DNA of 64,000 bases from Glandiceps talaboti (Eukaryota; Hemichordata; Enteropneusta; Spengelidae), in assembly GCF_964340395.1 (NCBI RefSeq), contig NC_135560.1:24336675-24400674 (forward strand). The letters are read 5' to 3'. Shown in pieces: positions 52,422 to 61,824 of this stretch. Below the pieces are notes generated by a model. That model saw only the letters and a list, made by a program, of their open reading frames with translations. It was not told the origin of the DNA and did no database searches. Both the position numbers and the translations under genes were made by a program. Position 1 is the first letter of the stretch. Every line of letters begins with the position of its first letter.

Positions 52422-55400
52422 ATGTGCGTGCGTATGTATGTATGTATGTATGTATGTATGTATGTATGTATGTATGTATGTATGTATGTATGTAGTACAA
52501 ACTACATGCCAAGCAAATTATTTCTGCCAAAAAATTTAGTACACTTGATCACAAAAATGTTGAACTTTAAAACCAAAACAAAAGCTCTCTTGAGGCAAAA
52601 AAAAAAGTAAGTATATAAATAATAAATTCATCAATGTAGCTAATAAACTTAAAATACAATGATTTTTGGAATAATTCAAATGTAATTTAAAAAAAAAAAA
52701 AAAAAAAACCTTCTGAGGTGTGGGCACAAGTTGAGTTTATACATTTTTGCTGCATGTTTAAAAAGTACTCATAGCATTCTAACTGATAACATACTTCACC
52801 ATCGCTTGTAACTGACTAAACAAAACCTGGTATATATCATTTATAAACGATCCGATGACTTAACTTATTACACATAACAAAAATGTCAATGAATATGCAA
52901 ACTGTTGTAACAATGCCAGAAGACAATTGTAATATCATAGAAAACATACGCTGACATTAATATTATAATAGAAGAGTTTGGTCAAGTTTTTATAAAGTAT
53001 TTTCTGTCAAGTAAAAAGTTTATAAACTAATCTTGTGTTGGTGAAAGCTGTTTTGTACTCATTTATGGCTGAAACAAAAATACTGTCAAAGAGTAACCAA
53101 ACTTATTTTTCTGATGAAGTACTTTGAGTGATGAAGTATACACAACTGACCTGTATTGCCTTCCGAAGATTTCCACTTTCAAAGAGGGAATTGAACTGTA
53201 AGGTATCACTGGTGTCAACATCATCTGGACTGGGGAAATTCCTGATAGGAAATGATTGGAAAATTGATGATAAATAAACACAGTAGAAAAAGTCAGTGGA
53301 GTGGAAATGTGACACAATGCTGACTTCAACAGTTAATGATACATGAAATCTATCATCTCCTTGTATAAATCCCTCTAGGTGTGAAATCAGACAGACATTC
53401 AAACCGTTTCTGTATAAATCCCTCTAGGTGTGAAATCAGACAGACATTCAAACCATTTCTGTATAAATCCCTCTAGGTGTGAAATCAGACAGACATTCAA
53501 ACCATTTCTGAATTAAATTACTGTTATGAGACATAAACAAGAGGTTTCCTCTCAAGTTTGATATGTGACAAGACAATCTCGTTTTATCCTTTTTTCCCCA
53601 AAGTTTGGAACATGTTGACATGACAAGAGATGAAAATAGGAAAATTATACCAAATATGAATATATTAAATGCATCTCCTTTCACAAACAACTGAAGGGGA
53701 ACTGTGTGATTGCTGTTCTACAACAAAATGTTGTTGCATCCAACCACATCACACCATTTCAGTTTATTGACAGTTACATCCATTTACAGTTTTTTGTTTT
53801 AGACTTACCTGATTTTGATCTCATCTGTCGTATATGCCTGATATGTAGGTTCATTTGATAATCCTGTACGGAGATGAACGTTGCTAGCCATGATCAAATC
53901 CAAGTCAAATACTGTCTTATCAATGATGTTTTGGGGATGAATCATTCTATCTATATCATCAAATATCATATTCCTGAAATCAACAAAATATAGAAAAATT
54001 AATCAGACATCTTCCAGTTGTGATACAAATGATCATGCAAATGTAAACCTGTGTAAATTGGGTGACTAAGAATTTGGTGAAAAGTAAATTAAAGTGAGTA
54101 TTTAACTACACCAAATTAATTGTAATTTTGAAAACAACAACATCCCATTACTTATAAAAATGCATTACCACAAAACGAACAAGCTTGTACCAAAGAAGAG
54201 TCTAAACAATTTGTGATGTACCAACAACACAGACATTGCCTTTAGAGTTGAAAGAATCACCACTGTACAAACACCTGGCAAGAATGGTTATATTATAAAT
54301 ACAGTGTTTTGAAGTGCTGCTCAAGAAACATCCACCAAGAGTTAAACAATCACATAACACTAGTGCTATCCAGGCAATCATCTCTACCCCGATATCCTTT
54401 AGTTTGTTCCCTTTATCAACCACATCTAGGACAGAGACACCTAAAACGACCATGACAGTATTAGTAAGCACACTAGACAAACAGATATTAGGAATACTGC
54501 CACCCATTGCTGACATAAATCAGGTGTGATATAATTACTTTATATACAGCCGGGCACTAGATACACGGTGTTTCCTGATGAACAAGGGGAGAAAACATGA
54601 CAAAAATCATTAAATGTTAAGAATGAAACAAAGGTGTAAAAGTTACAGGTAATGATATTATCTGAACAAAATGTATTATGAATATGTTTAAAAGTACCGA
54701 TAGTGTGCATACAGAATTGACATGAATGTTGTGGGTATGTTACTTACTTTTGTCTGCCTTCTGGTCTATCATGGAATGGTTCTGGATAGGGTGGCGAGAG
54801 ATGACCATTGAATTCAGGAAAAGCTAGCTTTGTAAATGGTAGCACACTTCTTGTCTTGTGTGCAATCTCGACGAAGACATCAGGATTGCCATATTGCTCA
54901 CTGGTATCCGATAAAGTTGAAACGGTGGTGTCATCGTAAGGGCTGTCAGATCGCTCTGTTCTCTCCCCTTTAGCACTGGCCACAGGTTGGATGTTTAAGG
55001 AAGTTATCATCAAGTCTGGATTGGTTTCCATAGCAATTTCCACTCTAGATCGCATGCTGGGAATAGTGGGTGAATTGGCACTGCGTTCTGGCAGAACGCC
55101 TTTGATTGAAGTCATCGATTTGGACACTTTACGCACCTTGTTAGGAGACCGACTCCCTCGTAAGCTATTTTGTGACTTTGAATTTTTAGCCAGTCTACCG
55201 TTCCTTGTATTGTAAACACAACTGCTGTCTATACTTCGTGTTTCATAAGACGCTTCACTCGATGTATTGGCACTAGTTCTTAAACTATGCTCTGATGCAG
55301 AGCTTCTATGATTGCTGTCCGATACTAACCGAACTCCACCGACACTTTGCGCAAGGTCTCTCAAATCTGGCTCCATAGAAGAACCATTTGAAACCATGTA

Positions 55401-58400
55401 ATTATGTTTAGTAAGATTGGGGAGAGAACATCGTGAATCTTTCAATCCTCTGGTTTGCAGAAGTCGACTATATCCAGACCTAGTTTCAAATGTAGAATAT
55501 GTGGTTGAAGTACATTGTCTTGGATATGTTTCCATGGCACCAGTTGGGATGATTATAGCTGATTTACCATTGTGGTCTTTGAGGTAACTGTCTTCTTCCA
55601 ACTCTTCATCGGGTACATAGTTTTCCTGTCAAAAACAATCAATCAATTTTGCTTGAATCAATAAATAAGCTTTCAACTTAGAATTTTCACAATAATTGTC
55701 TCTTTTATCTTGTGTATGTATGACTGTACACATTTCTTGCCACTACTGTTACTTTGACAAGATTAGTCTCTCTATACAAATATAGTTACTCCATCAGCTA
55801 TACAATTTGAATTCAAATTATTTGTCAACCGTCAATCAATCACTCCGATTCCAATCATGCATCATGTTTCTAGATTTGCACTGAATTTCAGTAAAACTTT
55901 GCCTCTGTAAACTCTAAGCTAACCAGGTGATATTTACCTCTGTAAACTCTAAGTTAACCAGGTGATCTTTGCCTCCATAAACTCTAAGCTAACCAGGTTA
56001 TCTTTGCCTCCAGAAACTCTAAGCTAACCAGGTGATATTTACCTCTGTAAACTCTAAGCTAACCAGGTGATCTTTGCCTCCGTAAACTCTAAGCTAACCA
56101 GGTTATCTTTGCCTCCATAAACTCTAAGCTAACCAGGTGATCTTTACCTCTGTAAACTCTATACTAACCAGGTTATCTTTGCCTCCATAAACTCTAAGCT
56201 AACCAGGTGATATTTACCTCTGTAAACTCTAAGCTAACCAGGTGATATTTACCTCTGTAAACTAAGCTAACCAGGTGATATTTATCTCCGTAAACTCTAA
56301 TCTAACCAGGTGATATTTACCTCTGCATACTCTAAGCTAACCAGGTGATCTTTACCTCTGTAAACTCTAAGCTAACCAGGTGATATTTATCTCCGTAAAC
56401 TCTAATCTAACCAGGTGATATTTACCTCCGTAAACTCTAAGCTAACCAGGTGATCTTTACCTCTGTAAACTAAGCTAACGAGGTGATATTTACCTCTGTA
56501 AACTAAGCTAACGAGGTGACATTTACCTCTGTAAACTCTAAGCTAACCAGGTGATATTTACCTCTGTAAACTCTAGCAATTCTGGGAAGAATTTTTCATA
56601 CATGAACAGATCTTCAGGTGATCTTCTCTGTTTTTCGGGCTTAGATTTGCTATCCTTGTCATCATCAATATCTTCAAACTCCTGTAAGACATTAAACACA
56701 GCACTAAAGTGACTTGACAATGTATACAGTCACAGTATTTACCACGCATCTAGATTGAAAACCATACTCAGTTATGACATGCATAGTATCAGAAGAGAAA
56801 ACCCATGTATTTTTAGTATCAACATAATATCATATTATAAAGCGAGATAGCTAGAAATCCATTAATATCATTACTTTATCTTAACAAAGATATGACAAGA
56901 TTAACTTTTTGAAAAAAAACATGCACTTTGCTTAATTAAACTTAAAGATCTTGGGCATTAACATATTTCTTACAAAATCTTTACCTGTACATAACATTTA
57001 AATTCTCAATGTCATCTATAAATAGATGCATCAACACTATCATCATCTTTTCAACACCCAAGACTTGCCCATGCATGGTCCTGATCCTGGCCTTTTACCA
57101 TGCATGGGAATCATGTTTTGAGAATCGAAAACCAGAAAAAGTCTCTACACTGCACTGTGTGTGATTTATGAAGCAGAGGTGTGAATGATCAATGTCTGTT
57201 TAAAGGCCAGGGTTTCAATCCTAGGTTCTTGCATTAGTGTTTAATAATATCTTATGAGTAATGCCATAAGGATTAAATAGGATAATACTTTTGTTCTGGG
57301 TCAACTGTTCCTAAAGCTCTACCGAAAAACTGTTTCTAAAGCTCTACCAGAAAACTGTTTTCCACAACTCTACCAGAAAACTGTTTTCCACAACTCTACC
57401 AGAAAAATGTTTTTCACAACTCTACCAGAAAACTGTTTTTCACAACTCTACCAGCAAACTGTTTTTCACAACTCTACCAGCAAACTGTTTTCCAGAACTC
57501 TACCAGCAAACTATTTTTCACAACTCTACCAGAAAACTGTTTTTCACAACTCTACCAGCAAACTGTTTTTCACAATTCTACCAGAAAAACAGTTTTTCAC
57601 AACTAAATTTTTATCCTAATCCCAAAAGGGTCTCTGAAGGTATGTATTATCTTGCTATCAACAGATTTATAATAATAATAATAATAATGAAATCTTTTAA
57701 TACATTTGGCACAATCTATATTTCCATAACCCTAAACTGTACACTAGTATAGACACAAAAAAATCACCTAGCCAATAACAATAGAGCAAGTAATTTTGAA
57801 TACTACCAGTCCAGATGGTAGTTCAATGATAGACTCCAAGTATGATAAAACCAAGAAATCAATAAATCAAATGGCTGAGTATGTAAATGTCATGGAAAAT
57901 GATATGTTTATAGTCAAGTGATAGCACTTTGCCATATGTGATGTCCATAACAGCCTAGAATCAGGAAGGTATCGGTAGTTGAGTTATAGACTGTTAGAGT
58001 GAACACTAGGTACCACAACTGTTTATTTTGATGTAGTGATGGAGAACAAAGAGAGCTGCTCATCACTGGACCATTTCAAAATTGAATTTATTCATGCCGA
58101 TATGTGAGTTCCAGGCGCAACGTCCATATCTGAGTATAGGATGGACTAATGTAAAAGAAGCCTTTGTTTGAGAGTTGGTTAAGTTTCAAATTCAAACGTT
58201 CTGTTAGATTTAGCAACCATGTCCCTAATGTGGTGTTTTCATGATGTTCTTCATTTGTACTGATACTGCACACAGAAGTTTTAACAATTTTCTATGTATG
58301 TGACCACAGATATTGCATACAATGGTATGTGACCACAGATACTGCATACAATGGTATGTGACCACAGATACTGCATACAATGGTATGTGACCCCAGATAC

Positions 58401-61400
58401 TGCATACAATGGTATGTGACCCCAGATCCTGCATACAATGGTATGTGACCACAGATACTGCATACAATGGTATATGACCCCAGATACTGCATACAATGGT
58501 ATGTGACCACAGATACTGCATACAATGGTATGTGACCACAGATACTGCATACAATGGTATATGACCACAGATACTGCATACAATGGTATGTGACCACAGA
58601 TACTGCATACAATGGTATGTGACCACAGATACTGCATACAATGGTATGTGATCACAGATACTGCATACAATGGTATGTGACCACAGATACTGCATACAAT
58701 GGTATGTGACCACAGATACTGCATACAATGGTATATGACCACAGATACTGCATACAATGGTATATGACCACAGATACCGCATACAATGGTATGTGACCCC
58801 AGATACTGCATACAATGGTATATGACCCCAGATACTGCATACAATGGTATGTGACCACAGATACTGCATACAATGGTATGTGACAGATATTATAGAAGAC
58901 ATACAATGTGATGAACACCAAAACGAGCATTAAACAGCTGTCTCAGAAAAACCTACATTTACATAACTAAAAACTGCACACTACATAAAAAAACATCACT
59001 GAACTAATAATAGCAGCGAGCTATAACAAACCAGCGCATTCACGAACAAGCATCGGTTGTACAAACTAAAAAAACGTGCATTAACATCAAATGTCTACAT
59101 ATAGCAGTAAGAAATTAGAAACGACAAAAAAAAAATGTAAAAATCCAAGCCACTATAACAGCATGCTAATACACAGCCATATCACATTCTACTGACCTGT
59201 AGCTGCATGTCCTTCAAAACCAAAATAAAATCAAGTTAAAATAAAACTTAAACTAAATCACTACTTTTTTAATGTGAATGATAATTAAATTTTCAAAAAG
59301 AAAACAAAAAGAAAGTTCCCCTTATATGTACCACAAGCATTCAATTTAACACATTGCCCATGTTAAGTATTTTGTATTTCAAATATTTACTTTCAACAAG
59401 AGATCTTTTAACCACAAAAAACGACTATCTTACTCTTAGAATTTGTTCTTTTATTAAATTATACAGAAATGAACAAACATTGAAGAAAGTGTTTATTGAA
59501 ATTAACAATATTCATCTTCAAGGAAGAAAAATTGACTTTCTTGGAATTCTTTCTTTTCTTAAATTCTAAAGGTACAAATAGATGAAGGAAATTAAATGCA
59601 CTCAGAAAAGGTTTCTATGAGAGTCACAATATTAATATTCAATAAGAATACATTATTCTACAGCAAAATAGGACTTTCTTGGAATTTCCTTGAATTCTAA
59701 AGGCACAAATAGATACACGAACAATTTGATGTACTGAGGAAAGTTTTGATTACACTTTAGGTAGGAAATAGACTCAAAGTACAGATGTTCAATCCTAGCA
59801 CAGACAAACACTAAACCAATTTACATAATGGCTAAAGTGTGGAGTGAAGCTAACCATGTAGTTACATTGACTATGGCAAAGCAGAAACTCTACAAATGTT
59901 TTTGTCTAACATGCACAGATATAATATCATTCATAAACATAGCAAGGGTCTCCCCAGGCTCAGAGTAGTGCTGGTTGGTAATTTACATTTGTAAATGGTT
60001 CACTTAGTTCATGGTTTAACATGAGTGCCATCAACGGTGAATCTTTCCATCTATTGAGATAGGTAAATTGATACTTCTGAGGTAATTAGATCGTAAAAAA
60101 TATCAATACTATGCCACAGGCAAGTACATTACTAATGAAATTGATTGTAAGTTAAGGTTACACTTTTTGAGTACTGGTTGGAGCGACCTATGCCAAACAG
60201 TGACAGGAGAGCCCTGACAAAGCATTACAAAACAAACAAAACAAGACAAAGCAATAACATCAGAACTAACACATGTCATGTTCTAGAAAAAATGTCAAAA
60301 GATATATTTAGGAAATCATATTTAAAGATTAAAATGAATAAAACTGATATCTGTATGTGGGTAAACATTCAAACTGTAATTTGTAATTTGTATCACAAGA
60401 ACAGACCAGATTGCTAGAAATACAACAATACAAACTGTAATTTGTATCACAAGAACAGACCAGATTGCTAGAAATACAACAATACAAACTGTAATTTGTA
60501 TCACAAGAACAGAAGAGATTGCAAGAAATACAACGATACAAACTGTAATTTGTATCACAAGAACAGAAGAGATTGCTAGAAATACAACAATACAAACTGT
60601 AATTTGTATCACAAGAACAGACCAGATTGCTAGAAATACAACAATACAAACTGTAATTTGTATCACAAGAACAAAAGAGATTGCTAGAAATACAACAATA
60701 CAAACTGTAATTTGTATCACAAGAACAGAAGAGATTGCTAGAAATAAAACAATACAGGTACAAGTCAAGTCATTTTACAGTAATTCTAAAATATACTTTG
60801 TATTTACCTGTTGATTGTCTTGGTTGTCCTCTTCATCATCACTGCTAAGATCATCATCTTGGTCATCACTTTCATCCATTACGTCATCACCTGTACAAGA
60901 TACAGTCTTTAATTTACAATGATTTTAGCACAATGAATAGTTTATAACAGCAGGTGAACTCATAATCCTATTTAGAATTATGCTAAGTTTGTTATCTTTC
61001 CTTTGTGATCACTTTCATCATCACCTGTACAAAGTAGTTTATATAGCTTTTCATTAAAGTCAAACACCATTCCAAGAAATAAAGGCATTTTCATAAACTA
61101 TGGGTTCTGGAGGATAACTTCATGATTTTACATCACCTACAATTACTTACAATTTCAGAAAACGTATCAGAAACTTGATTTACTTTAATCATTTAAATGC
61201 AACTGTTACAACACTAATAACATTCAGTCTAATACCCTTGAATCACTTGTAACAACATTACAGCAATTTGTGGAATTTTAAAAATGAATGTGTTTTGGGG
61301 AGGTTGGGAAGGAACAAAGCAAATAAAACAACAGCAATGACCACAAAGAAACTGACAAAACAAAAGACTGACATATTTCATTTCAAGTTATAAAGAAGTG

Positions 61401-61789
61401 AATTGTTAGTCAGTCATAAAACTATAATACTTTTGTTCAACTTGTGACATGATTTTGAAATATTCAATGTGAGAATTGAAACACTGTGATTTTTATAGAA
61501 ATCATATCTTACAAATTTTATTTTCTTCAGTTAGACGCAGAAGAACTGAAACAGTACTTTTCTGTTTGTGTTTTTGTAAAGACACTTTGACTGATGGGGA
61601 AAGTCATCATTTCACACTTCACTTCATTTAACCCCCAGGTACACATGATCACCATATACTCTATTGACCTTTGTCTTGGGATGACTCATCATTTCAAAAG
61701 CTGCCCTTTGTCTCTTTCTCTTTTTAATACACACAAGGAACAAATAGACACACATACATACACATACACATACACATACACATACATAC

Positions 61790-61824
<35 letters not shown>

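Noticed and set aside
54202-54529. Open frames on both strands in the intron between exons e and f, with hydrophobic segments
   Set aside because: Exons e and f join in phase without them, and no acceptor/donor pair in phase was found.
58225-58930. Minus-strand frames with [17 protein letters not shown] repeats
   Set aside because: 29-bp minisatellite in an intron; the frame rotates through all three.
60322-60768. 148- and 144-codon minus frames between AGTPBP1 exons
   Set aside because: 54-bp tandem array, open because 54 is a multiple of three; lies in an intron and lacks a start.
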